The position numbers and the translations under genes were made by a program. From Niallia sp052318935 (GTDB taxonomy: Bacteria; Bacillota; Bacilli; Bacillales; Cytobacillaceae): a DNA stretch of 64,000 nucleotides. The notes below the pieces were generated by a model that searched no databases, was not told the origin of the DNA, and saw only the letters and a list, made by a program, of their open reading frames with translations. Numbering within the stretch: the first letter of the stretch is position 1; every line of letters begins with the position of its first letter. The DNA lies in NCBI GenBank assembly GCA_052318935.1, contig JBQRKO010000016.1. The stretch is one strand, 5' to 3'. Shown one piece after another: positions 24,857 to 32,846 of the stretch.

Positions 24857-26152
24857 TTACACCCAACCACGATAATGGGTAGCTTCTGCCATTTTTCTTA
24901 TTCCAACCATGTAAGCAGCTAAACGCATATCTACTTGATAATTTTGGGCAGTTGAAAAAACTCTATGAAAAGAATCGATAACCTTCGATCGTAATTTTTG
25001 TTCCACTTCTTCTTCAGGCCAATAATACCCTTGATTATTTTGCACCCATTCAAAGTAGGAAACAGTTACTCCACCAGAACTAGCAAGTACGTCAGGTACA
25101 AGCAGGATATTTTTTTCTGTCAGTATTTTTGTTGCTTCAAATGTTGTTGGCCCATTGGCAGCTTCCACAACAATTTCCGCTTTAATATGTTCTGCATTCG
25201 CCTCTGTAATTTGATTAGAAATGGCTGCTGGAACAAGAATATCACATTCTTTTTCAAGCAATTCTTTATTACTAATAACATTTGTAAATAGATTCGTTAC
25301 TGTACCAAAACTATCGCGTCTATCCAGTAAATATTCAATATCAAGCCCGCTTCTGTCATAAAGCGCCCCGTTCGCATCTGAAATTCCAATCACTTTTGCA
25401 CCAGCATCTTGCATAAATTTTGCAATATAGCTTCCTGCATTTCCAAACCCTTGGACAATTACTCGTGCACCTTTTAAATCAATCCCTTTTCTCTTTGCTG
25501 CTTCTTCAATGCATATAGTAACACCTTTAGCTGTAGCTGTTTCACGTCCTTGTGATCCTCCTAGTACAAGAGGTTTTCCAGTAATAAATCCTGGTGAATC
25601 AAATTCTTGTATACGACTATATTCATCCATCATCCATGCCATAATTTGTGGATTTGTAAAGACATCAGGTGCCGGAATATCTTTTGTTGGCCCTACAATC
25701 TGGCTAATTGCACGTACATATCCTCGGCTTAAACGTTCTAACTCCCGAAATGACATGTTACGGGGTTCGCAAACAATCCCCCCTTTTCCACCACCATAAG
25801 GAAGATCAAAAATTCCACATTTTAAACTCATCCACATCGATAAAGCTTTTACTTCCGTTTCATTTACCTCAGGATGAAAGCGAATTCCTCCTTTTGTAGG
25901 TCCTACTGCGTCATTATGTTGTGATCGATAGCCAGTAAATATTTTCGTGGAACCATCATCCATTCGTACTGGAATTCGAACAGTAAGCATGCGAAGCGGC
26001 TCTTTCAGCAGCTCGTACATATCGTTGCTAAAGCCTAATTTATGAATTGCTTCCTTAATAATAGCTTGAGTGGAACGGAGTAAACCTATTTCTTCTTCTT
26101 GTTTATCTGTTTTTTCCACTTTATTTATAGTACTAGTTGATTCTTTTATCAT
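24857..26152 (-). CDS. NAD-dependent glutamate dehydrogenase (RocG/GudB type)
   Basis: Oxidatively deaminates glutamate to 2-oxoglutarate and ammonia, a catabolic role in Bacillus. 431 residues with the substrate-binding PYGGGKGGI, catalytic PAPDVFTN, the Rossmann motif QGFGNAGSYIA and the C-terminal YFEWVQN. There is no 9-bp duplication of the kind that inactivates B. subtilis gudB. GAGGTG lies 6 bases before the ATG. It is monocistronic. Whether it corresponds to rocG or gudB cannot be decided here. Confidence 0.94.
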   Translation of the reverse strand: MIKESTSTINKVEKTDKQEEEIGLLRSTQAIIKEAIHKLGFSNDMYELLKEPLRMLTVRIPVRMDDGSTKIFTGYRSQHNDAVGPTKGGIRFHPEVNETEVKALSMWMSLKCGIFDLPYGGGKGGIVCEPRNMSFRELERLSRGYVRAISQIVGPTKDIPAPDVFTNPQIMAWMMDEYSRIQEFDSPGFITGKPLVLGGSQGRETATAKGVTICIEEAAKRKGIDLKGARVIVQGFGNAGSYIAKFMQDAGAKVIGISDANGALYDRSGLDIEYLLDRRDSFGTVTNLFTNVISNKELLEKECDILVPAAISNQITEANAEHIKAEIVVEAANGPTTFEATKILTEKNILLVPDVLASSGGVTVSYFEWVQNNQGYYWPEEEVEQKLRSKVIDSFHRVFSTAQNYQVDMRLAAYMVGIRKMAEATHYRGWV

Positions 26153-26496
26153 TTGTGCACCTCGTATGCATTATATTTAATTTTAAAACGATTATTTTTT
26201 AGTATAATTTTAATGACTGATATTCAGTTATTTTTAGGATGTCATAAACAGATTTTAAAGTTAATTCATTGCTATGTCTCCTTTATTAGTTGCCTTCATT
26301 TTTCGTAAAAATAATTATAACGAGTAATTTAAAAACAACCATTTTTACTATGATAAAAACACCACCATAATTCTGCTTACGTTTAATAAACTATTACTTG
26401 AATAACCATGGTGCCAATTATTATTTTATTAACACAATGATTAACTGCAATCATAATATTAGAAATAAGCTGTTCCGTCTACACAGATGTCATAAT

Positions 26497-26539
26497 TTCT
26501 GACACAGTTTTTATTAACGCAGGATATTTTGTGTCAGAA
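26497..26539. repeat. Inverted repeat in the gdh/phosphorylase intergenic region
   Basis: 10-bp perfect arms TTCTGACACA/TGTGTCAGAA with a 23-base spacer and no T-run. The surrounding 26153-26750 stretch is AT-rich and contains no gene that I can see. Confidence 0.4.
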
Positions 26540-26609
26540 TTTCTCTTGTTAGAGAAAGAAACAATATATTCACTATTATACTTCCAAAAAAATTCCCTAT
26601 TTCTAGAGA

Positions 26610-26624
26610 TTGCAAACGTTCGAT
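26610..26624. promoter_or_regulatory. Candidate CcpA (cre) site
   Basis: TTGCAAACGTTCGAT matches the cre consensus WTGNAANCGNWNNCW at all but one position. It lies about 130 bases upstream of the phosphorylase promoter, so carbon-catabolite control of that operon is possible but the distance is unusual. Confidence 0.3.
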
Positions 26625-26755
26625 TTCTTCATTATTTTCCTTTCTAAGATGCTCATTACCCAAATAGGAAACATTTAAGTATTATTCAGAGAAATATCTT
26701 GATGGAAAAACTATTAATGAAATTAAAAAACTATCAGAAAATTGAGAACAACCCC

Positions 26756-26808
26756 TTGACAACTTTCACTTTTTTTAATTATTATGAGGTCAAGAGGTCA
26801 AACCTCTT
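26756..26808 (+). promoter_or_regulatory. Promoter and palindromic operator of the nucleoside operon
   Basis: TTGACA (26756-26761) and TATTAT (26780-26785) with an 18-base spacer form a good sigma-A promoter. Directly downstream lies AAGAGGTCAAACCTCTT (26792-26808): 7-bp perfect arms with a 3-base centre, overlapping the expected transcription start. AGGTCAAGAGGTCAAA also gives a direct repeat. This is the expected place for a repressor, most simply the GntR protein encoded two genes down. Confidence 0.65.
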
Positions 26809-26830
26809 AGGTGAAATTCGAGGTGATAAT

Positions 26831-27559
26831 ATGAAAAATGCAGAAAATTTGATGCCCACATTACGAGTACGGCCAGGTGAAATCTCAGAATTAGTACTTG
26901 TTTGCGGCAGTCCAGATCGAGCCAAGCTGATTGGTGATCAGCTGGAAGATTCGAAAGAGATTGCTTATTTCCGTGAATATCGCACGATCAATGGGTATTA
27001 CAAAGGAGTTAAAATTACAGTTTGCAGTCATGGTGTTGGTGCACCAGGTGCAGCGATCTGCTTTGAAGAGTTAATTAAAGCTGGAGCGAAAAAAATCATT
27101 CGTGTTGGTACAGCTGGTTCTTATCACGAGGATTTACCTCCAGGCAGTCTGATTATTGCTGATTCAGCCGTTCGCGCAGAGGGTCTGACCAAACAGCTTG
27201 TTCCAGAAGGCGTTCCAGCAGTGGCAGATTTTAAATTGTTAACCGCTCTTGAAGATACAGCAAAAACAAAAGATATTAAATATGGTTTAGGAACGATTGT
27301 CACGCTCGACGCATTTTATGCCGGACCATTAGAATTCCCACATATGCTATATAAAGAATCAGGTGCCTTAGGGGCTGAAATGGAACTAGCTGCTCTATAT
27401 GTAATTGCCAGGCTTAGAGGTGTTGCAGCTGCAGGTATTTTCGCACTTGATGGATATGCTTTTGCAGATATGAACAACTACAATCCACACAAAGACTTAG
27501 TTCATCAAGCGATTCAAAATGAGATTGATATCGCACTCGATACATTCTTGAAAATTTAA
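26831..27559 (+). CDS. Nucleoside phosphorylase, uridine/purine phosphorylase (NP-I) family
   Basis: Cleaves nucleosides with phosphate to a base and a pentose 1-phosphate. 242 residues from the ATG at 26831, which has GAGGTG 5 bases upstream; the in-frame ATG at 26699 would start before the promoter and is rejected. NP-I landmarks are CGSPDRAK, the R-x-R phosphate region FREYRTING, SHGVGAPGAAICFEEL, RVGTAGSY, and GAEMELAALYVIA near residue 185. First gene of the cluster. Preference for 5'-deoxynucleosides is proposed from the downstream isomerase and aldolase; uridine or purine nucleosides are alternatives. Confidence 0.85.
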   Translation: MKNAENLMPTLRVRPGEISELVLVCGSPDRAKLIGDQLEDSKEIAYFREYRTINGYYKGVKITVCSHGVGAPGAAICFEELIKAGAKKIIRVGTAGSYHEDLPPGSLIIADSAVRAEGLTKQLVPEGVPAVADFKLLTALEDTAKTKDIKYGLGTIVTLDAFYAGPLEFPHMLYKESGALGAEMELAALYVIARLRGVAAAGIFALDGYAFADMNNYNPHKDLVHQAIQNEIDIALDTFLKI

Positions 27560-27627
27560 CTATTTCTTTTAGGACGACAGCCGCTGCTGTAAAATAGAAT
27601 TTTAATGTCGTTTTAGGAGGGAAAAAA

Positions 27628-28362
27628 ATGAAAGATATTAGCATAGAAAAGAAATCATTAGCAACCATTGCATTTAAAAAAATCGTGGACCTTATTGAAA
27701 CAGATGTTTTAGCAATAGGAGAAAAACTGGATGCTGAACAAAAACTTGCAAACAAACTAAATATTAGTCGACCAGTTCTGCGTGAAGCACTACAGCGTTT
27801 AGAATTAGAAGGTTACATTGTAAGAAAGCATGGTGTAGGTACATTTGTGATTTCAAAATCTCCCGTTTTATCAAGCGGTATTGAAAAACTAGATAGTGTG
27901 ACTGAACTAGTTGGCGCCCAGAACTATCAGGTAGGGACAATCGCTGTGACCAAACCTCAGTTAAGTAATGATTTACATATCAAAAAACAGCTTCGTATGG
28001 GAGAAAATGAGGAACTGTATGTGTTTGAACGGATTCGGACTGCGGATAAAAAGCCTTTTGCTCTGGATAAAGTCTATATGCCAGAACGTCTTTTAATGAA
28101 TAAAACATTTACAGGAGATGATGATCAGTCTATTTTAGATTATTTAAGTCATGTTCATTCCATTGAGATTTTTAGTTCACAGTGTAATATGTTTGCTGAA
28201 AACGCTTCAGAAGAAATTTCCAAAAAACTCGGCGTTATTGAAAATGAAGCGCTGCAAGTACTGGAACAAACTTTTTACGATAATGCAAATCACCCGGTGT
28301 TTTACGGTAAAAGTTATATTGCAAGCAACATCATGAAATTCAATTTGGTCCGCAGAAGATAA
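27628..28362 (+). CDS. GntR-family (HutC subgroup) regulator
   Basis: 244 residues: N-terminal winged helix (about 10-75; LGEKLDAEQKLANKLNISRPVLREALQRLELEGYI pattern, RKHGVGTFV wing) and a C-terminal UTRA-type ligand domain (about 95-240). HutC-type regulators usually bind a sugar phosphate or similar intermediate of the pathway they repress. AGGAGG lies 7 bases before the ATG. It is the second gene of the cluster and probably represses it through the palindrome at 26792-26808, with a pentose 1-phosphate or deoxypentulose phosphate as a plausible inducer. Confidence 0.85.
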   Translation: MKDISIEKKSLATIAFKKIVDLIETDVLAIGEKLDAEQKLANKLNISRPVLREALQRLELEGYIVRKHGVGTFVISKSPVLSSGIEKLDSVTELVGAQNYQVGTIAVTKPQLSNDLHIKKQLRMGENEELYVFERIRTADKKPFALDKVYMPERLLMNKTFTGDDDQSILDYLSHVHSIEIFSSQCNMFAENASEEISKKLGVIENEALQVLEQTFYDNANHPVFYGKSYIASNIMKFNLVRRR

Positions 28363-28374
28363 GGTGGATAGGAC

Positions 28375-29007
28375 ATGTATCAAATATTACAGCAAGAAGT
28401 TCATGCCTACGCACTAAAAGCTTTTCGTACTGGTCTTATGGCAGGTACAAGTGGTAATTTTAGTGCATTTGACAGAGAGCTTGGCGTCATAGCCATTACA
28501 CCAAGTGGCGTCGATTACGAAACGATAAAAATTGAAGACATTACTATACTTGATTTGAAAGGAAATTGCATTAAAGGAAAATTTCCCCCTTCATCAGAGT
28601 GGCAGATGCATCTTGCGATCTATGCAACAATGCCAGAAGCAGCAGGAGTTGCACATACCCATTCTCCCTATGCAACAGCTTTTGCTGTTTTGAATCAGCA
28701 AATTCCTGTTGTCTTAATTGAAATGGTACTTCTAGGAGGGGAAATTCCAGTGGCGCCATTCGCCCTTCCAGGCACTTTAGAACTTGGAGAAAAAGTTGTT
28801 GCTACTTTAAAGAAAAATCAAACCTCCGCTTGCCTGCTAAAAAATCATGGTGCGCTCACAATTGGTACCACACTTGAAGAAGCCTACATGAAATCTGTAT
28901 ATTTAGAAGATTCTGCAAAAATTTATCATTTTGCTAAATCTGCAGGTGAGGTCCATCTTGTCAGTGAAAGGGCCATTCAGGAAATGAAGCAGAAAATGGC
29001 TATTTGA
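28375..29007 (+). CDS. Class II aldolase (fuculose-1-phosphate / 5-deoxyribulose-1-phosphate aldolase type)
   Basis: Zinc-dependent cleavage of a 1-phosphoketose to DHAP and an aldehyde. 210 residues with GTSGNFSAF, ITPSGVDY, the catalytic Glu in PPSSEWQMHL (about 73), zinc ligands AHTHSPYA (about 93 and 95) and KNHGALTIG (His about 155). The active site looks complete. It begins 12 bases after the GntR gene and precedes the MtnA-type isomerase by 37 bases. That pairing is the one known as drdA-drdI in 5-deoxyribose disposal. A methylthioribulose dehydratase (MtnB) is related, but other methionine-salvage genes are absent. Confidence 0.82.
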   Translation: MYQILQQEVHAYALKAFRTGLMAGTSGNFSAFDRELGVIAITPSGVDYETIKIEDITILDLKGNCIKGKFPPSSEWQMHLAIYATMPEAAGVAHTHSPYATAFAVLNQQIPVVLIEMVLLGGEIPVAPFALPGTLELGEKVVATLKKNQTSACLLKNHGALTIGTTLEEAYMKSVYLEDSAKIYHFAKSAGEVHLVSERAIQEMKQKMAI

Positions 29008-29044
29008 TAAACTGCTGAATTTTTATTAAAGGGGAATTAATCAT

Positions 29045-30085
29045 ATGAAAACTATTGAATCTGTAACCTATGATGGTTCAAAAATTACATTTCTAGATCA
29101 GACCAAATTACCGAACGAAGAAGTTTATTTGGAAATTGAAAACCTCAAAGATTTGTGGGATGCCATTTTTGAACTGAAAATCCGTGGTGCACCAGCGATT
29201 GGAATTGCAGCTGCATTCGGGTTGGCTCTTTTTTCTAATCAACTGGAGACGGACAACAGCTTGACTTTTATTAAACAGTGCCGCGAAATTTCAGAAAAAC
29301 TCGCGAGTTCCCGTCCGACAGCAGTTAACTTATTCTGGGCACTACGCCGAATGGATGCAATGCTTGACGAATCAAAATCCGTGTCAGAACTAAAAAGTTT
29401 GCTTAATAACGAAGCACATGCTATCAAAGCGGATGAAGCTGATATTTGCAAAACAATCGGTGATTACGGCTTGACATTATTAAAAGATGGGATGACACTT
29501 CTCACTCACTGTAATGCAGGTGGAATTGCAACAGCAAATAAATACGGAACAGCGCTTGCACCTATATTCCTTGCTAAAGAAAAAGGCATGAATATTAACG
29601 TTTTTGCTAATGAAACAAGACCGTTATTACAAGGAGCTAGGTTGACAACATGGGAACTTATGCGGGCTGATATCGATGTGACTCTCATTACTGACAACAT
29701 GGCCGCAATGGTAATGAGGCAAGGGAAAATAGATGCTGTCATTGTGGGGTGTGACCGTATTGCAGCAAATGGGGATACAGCGAATAAAATCGGCACTTAC
29801 GGATTAGCTGTTTTAGCAGAAAAACATGGGATTCCGTTCTACGTAGCAAGCCCGCTATCTACCATTGATATGGAAACAAAAACAGGGGAAACTATTCCGA
29901 TTGAGGAACGAAAAGCAGAAGAAATCACAGAAGGTTTTGGTAAACGCACCGCACCTGAAGATGATGTTGTGGTTTATAATCCGGCCTTTGATGTTACGCC
30001 GAACGAGCTAATCACTGCTATCATTACCGAAAAAGGGATTGTCACTGCACCATTTGAAAAAAATTTGAAACAGCTTTTTAAATAA
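29045..30085 (+). CDS. MtnA-like aldose-1-phosphate isomerase (candidate 5-deoxyribose-1-phosphate isomerase)
   Basis: 346-residue eIF2B/MtnA-family isomerase converting an aldose 1-phosphate to a ketose 1-phosphate. It has KIRGAPAIGIAAAFG, the catalytic-Cys motif THCNAGGIAT (about residue 160) and the catalytic Asp region VGCDRIAANGDTANKIGTY (about 240). AAGGGGAA precedes the ATG. Known members act on methylthioribose 1-phosphate (MtnA) or 5-deoxyribose 1-phosphate (DrdI); relatives act on ribose 1,5-bisphosphate. The neighbouring aldolase and phosphorylase, with no mtnK/W/X/D genes, favour a DrdI-like role. Confidence 0.82.
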   Translation: MKTIESVTYDGSKITFLDQTKLPNEEVYLEIENLKDLWDAIFELKIRGAPAIGIAAAFGLALFSNQLETDNSLTFIKQCREISEKLASSRPTAVNLFWALRRMDAMLDESKSVSELKSLLNNEAHAIKADEADICKTIGDYGLTLLKDGMTLLTHCNAGGIATANKYGTALAPIFLAKEKGMNINVFANETRPLLQGARLTTWELMRADIDVTLITDNMAAMVMRQGKIDAVIVGCDRIAANGDTANKIGTYGLAVLAEKHGIPFYVASPLSTIDMETKTGETIPIEERKAEEITEGFGKRTAPEDDVVVYNPAFDVTPNELITAIITEKGIVTAPFEKNLKQLFK

Positions 30086-30109
30086 AATAACTTTTACAAG
30101 GAGGACATA

Positions 30110-31309
30110 ATGAACTTATATCTGATTATCAATATTATTGGAGTTGCTGCTTTTATCGGTTTTGCATTTCTTTTTTCAAAAAACAAGAAAAATATCCAAT
30201 GGAAATCTATAGGAATATTAGTAGTCTTTAACGTATTTCTTGCTTGGTTTTTAATGGTGTTTCCAATTGGAAGGTGGATTATCAGCCAAATTGCCGTTGG
30301 GTTCAACTGGTTGATGGAGACAGCCTACTCTGGTATTGGATTTGCTTTTGCCAGCATGGTGCATGTTAAAAATATGGATGTTGTATTTAGTGCCCTCATG
30401 CCGATTCTGTTGATTGTACCGCTTTTTGATATCTTAACTTATTTCGGAATTTTACCGAAAATTATACATAGCCTAGGTTGGGCGCTTTCCAAATTAACTG
30501 GACGACCTAAATTTGAGTCCTTCTTTGCTATTGAAATGATGTTCCTCGGAAATACTGAAGCACTCGCTGTTTCAAGTGGTCAGCTCAAATCCATGAGTTC
30601 CGAGCGTCTATTTACCATTTCCTTGATGTCGATGAGCTGTGTATCTGCGGCAATGATTGGTGTCTACACGCAAATGATTCCTTCACAGTTTGTTCTGACA
30701 GCTATTCCGCTTAATATTATTAATACAATTATTGTCACAAGTATTTTAAATCCAGTAAAGGTGCCAAAAGATGAAGATGTGATTTTCGAATTAAAAAAAG
30801 AAGAAAAGCCACCTTTTTTCTCTTTCCTTGGAGATTCCATTTTAGGAGCAGGGAAGCTAATTTTAATTATTACAGCAATGCTGATTTCTTTTATAGCACT
30901 TTCAGCTTTGATCGATAAAATTTTACAAATTTTTGCTTCCTGGTTGACGCTTAGCAGTATTCTTGGGACAGCGATGATGCCATTTTCGCTTCTGCTCGGT
31001 TTGCCAATTGATGAAGCTTTTAAAACGGCCCAATACATGGGAACGAAGCTTGTTACCAATGAATTTGTCGTGATGGCTGATATTATGCCAAAGTTAAATA
31101 CTTTTTCACCACACATGAAAGCTGTCTTATGTACGTTCCTTGTTTCTTTTACCAACTTTTCAACGATTGGCATGGTCCTCGGTTGTTTTAATGGGATTGT
31201 TAGTAAAGAAAAAGCAACTAATTTATCTCGTGGTGTCTGGATGATGATTCTTTCAGGGACACTTGTTTCACTAATGAGTGCAGCTATTGTTGGTTTGTTC
31301 GTCTGGTAA
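30110..31309 (+). CDS. CNT-family nucleoside transporter (NupC/NupG-like)
   Basis: Cation-coupled nucleoside importer of 399 residues. About ten membrane helices are visible, with the family segments LFDILTYFGILPKII, FFAIEMMFLGNTEALAVSSGQL (Glu/Asn substrate motif) and FTNFSTIGMVLGCFNG near the end. An AAGGAGGA site lies 7 bases before the ATG, 24 bases after the isomerase gene. It supplies the substrate for the phosphorylase and is the last gene before the terminator at 31371. Confidence 0.9.
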   Translation: MNLYLIINIIGVAAFIGFAFLFSKNKKNIQWKSIGILVVFNVFLAWFLMVFPIGRWIISQIAVGFNWLMETAYSGIGFAFASMVHVKNMDVVFSALMPILLIVPLFDILTYFGILPKIIHSLGWALSKLTGRPKFESFFAIEMMFLGNTEALAVSSGQLKSMSSERLFTISLMSMSCVSAAMIGVYTQMIPSQFVLTAIPLNIINTIIVTSILNPVKVPKDEDVIFELKKEEKPPFFSFLGDSILGAGKLILIITAMLISFIALSALIDKILQIFASWLTLSSILGTAMMPFSLLLGLPIDEAFKTAQYMGTKLVTNEFVVMADIMPKLNTFSPHMKAVLCTFLVSFTNFSTIGMVLGCFNGIVSKEKATNLSRGVWMMILSGTLVSLMSAAIVGLFVW

Positions 31310-31370
31310 GATAAATGTTGAGTATTACGCTATATTTACTCAATTTTAAGATAAAGTGAAACTAAAATAC

Positions 31371-31400
31371 AGTGGGAAGGTTTCTCCTCTCCCACTTTTT
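31371..31400 (+). terminator. Terminator after the nucleoside transporter
   Basis: AGTGGGA/TCCCACT 7-bp stem, 12-base loop, then TTTTT. It separates the five-gene operon from the amidohydrolase, so the latter depends on read-through or its own promoter. Confidence 0.7.
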
Positions 31401-31458
31401 AGTACATTACAATCCGCAGGAAGTAATCAGTCAATCATTACTAGGAGGAACAATTATC

Positions 31459-32745
31459 GTGAATACGAGATTTTACAATGGCTACATATTATCAATGAAA
31501 AAAAACATGGAGATTACTTTTGGTGAAGTATGGGTAGAAGGTTCTACGATTTCTTATGTTGGACCTAAGAAAGAATGCTCCATAGTGTGGGATCGCGAAA
31601 TTGATTTAAATCATAATTTGATCATGCCTGGATTTAAGAATGCTCACACGCATTCAGCGATGACCTGCTTACGATCGATGGCAGATGATAAACCATTAAA
31701 AAGCTGGTTAGAAGAAAGTATTTTTCCTTTTGAAGCTAAATTGAATAAAGATGATATCTATCATTTATCTAAACTCGCAATCTTAGAATATCTAACAAGT
31801 GGAATTACAGCAAATTTTGATATGTATTTTTACCCTGAAAGTATTGCTCAAGCATCCTATGATTGCGGTATGCGTACGGTCATATTAGGTGGATTAAATG
31901 ATTTTGTGCAAAGTCCGAGTGAGATAGAAGAAAATTATCTAAAGTTAAACAATAATAATCGATACAACGGTTTAATAACGTATGAGATGGGTTTTCATGC
32001 TGAATATACCACCTCCCATCATATATTAGAGGAGCTTTCTATAATCGCTAAAAAGTATAAAGCTCCAGTTTATACTCATATTTCTGAAACGAAACAAGAA
32101 GTGGAGGAATGTATAAGAAGACATGGCATGACTCCTGCAGTATATTTAAACAGTTTAGGGCTATTCGATTATGGTGGTGGTGGATTTCACGGAGTCCACT
32201 TAACAAAAGAAGACATTAACGTATTTAAAGAGAAAAAACTATCCATTGTTCTAAATTGTAGTGCTAATTTAAAATTAGCAAGCGGAATAGCTCCAATTAA
32301 TGATTTTATCGCAGCGGGTCTAAATATTGGGGTGGGAACAGATGGACCAGCAAGCAATAACAGCTTAGATATGTTTAAAGAGATGTTTTTAGTGAGCGGA
32401 TTAGGAAAGGTACAGTCTGATCCATCATCAGTTTGTGGCAGTGAAGTATTAGCCATGGCTACACAAGGAAGCGCAAAAGCTATGAATTTAGTAAATTGCG
32501 ATACCCTTTCAAAAGGGAAATTAGCAGATTTAATTGTTATTGATATGCATAAGCCAAACATGCAGCCCGTTAATCATATTGTAAACAACATCGTATATAG
32601 TGGAAGTAAAGATAACATTAAATTAACAATGATTAATGGAGAAATATTATACGAGAATGGCGAGTTTTCACGTTTTAGTACAGAAGAGGTCGAAGAGATT
32701 TATAGAAAGTCGAACCAAATTGTTAATAGAATTAGAAACACTTAA
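31459..32745 (+). CDS. Amidohydrolase of the MTA/S-adenosylhomocysteine/5'-deoxyadenosine deaminase type
   Basis: Zinc-dependent adenosine-analogue deaminase fold, 428 residues from the GTG at 31459 (AGGAGG 10 bases upstream). Longer in-frame starts lie inside the terminator hairpin and are rejected. Metal and catalytic residues appear in NAHTHSAM, GFHAEYT, THISETKQEVEEC and GTDGPASNNSLD. This set fits MtaD/DadD-type deaminases that convert 5'-modified adenosines to inosines. Placed after the phosphorylase and transporter genes, it would turn 5'-deoxyadenosine into 5'-deoxyinosine for phosphorolysis. A guanine or other deaminase is the alternative. Confidence 0.8.
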   Translation: MNTRFYNGYILSMKKNMEITFGEVWVEGSTISYVGPKKECSIVWDREIDLNHNLIMPGFKNAHTHSAMTCLRSMADDKPLKSWLEESIFPFEAKLNKDDIYHLSKLAILEYLTSGITANFDMYFYPESIAQASYDCGMRTVILGGLNDFVQSPSEIEENYLKLNNNNRYNGLITYEMGFHAEYTTSHHILEELSIIAKKYKAPVYTHISETKQEVEECIRRHGMTPAVYLNSLGLFDYGGGGFHGVHLTKEDINVFKEKKLSIVLNCSANLKLASGIAPINDFIAAGLNIGVGTDGPASNNSLDMFKEMFLVSGLGKVQSDPSSVCGSEVLAMATQGSAKAMNLVNCDTLSKGKLADLIVIDMHKPNMQPVNHIVNNIVYSGSKDNIKLTMINGEILYENGEFSRFSTEEVEEIYRKSNQIVNRIRNT

Positions 32746-32846
32746 TAATTCATATTAATGTTGCAGTAATTCACTATTCATTAAATAATGAATAATTAGG
32801 TTTCTTTTAAGAAGTCAAAATCAAAATAGAAAAGGCTGAACTGATT

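Noticed and set aside
26699..26830. Longer N-terminus of the nucleoside phosphorylase
   Set aside because: It would begin upstream of the -35/-10 promoter and operator; the ATG at 26831 has a proper ribosome site and matches the family's start.
28375..30085. Methionine salvage (mtnA and mtnB)
   Set aside because: The rest of that pathway is missing, the aldolase shows fuculose-aldolase features, and the neighbours are nucleoside phosphorylase and transporter genes.
31372..31458. Longer N-terminus of the amidohydrolase
   Set aside because: The upstream start lies within the terminator stem; the GTG at 31459 has AGGAGG 10 bases before it.
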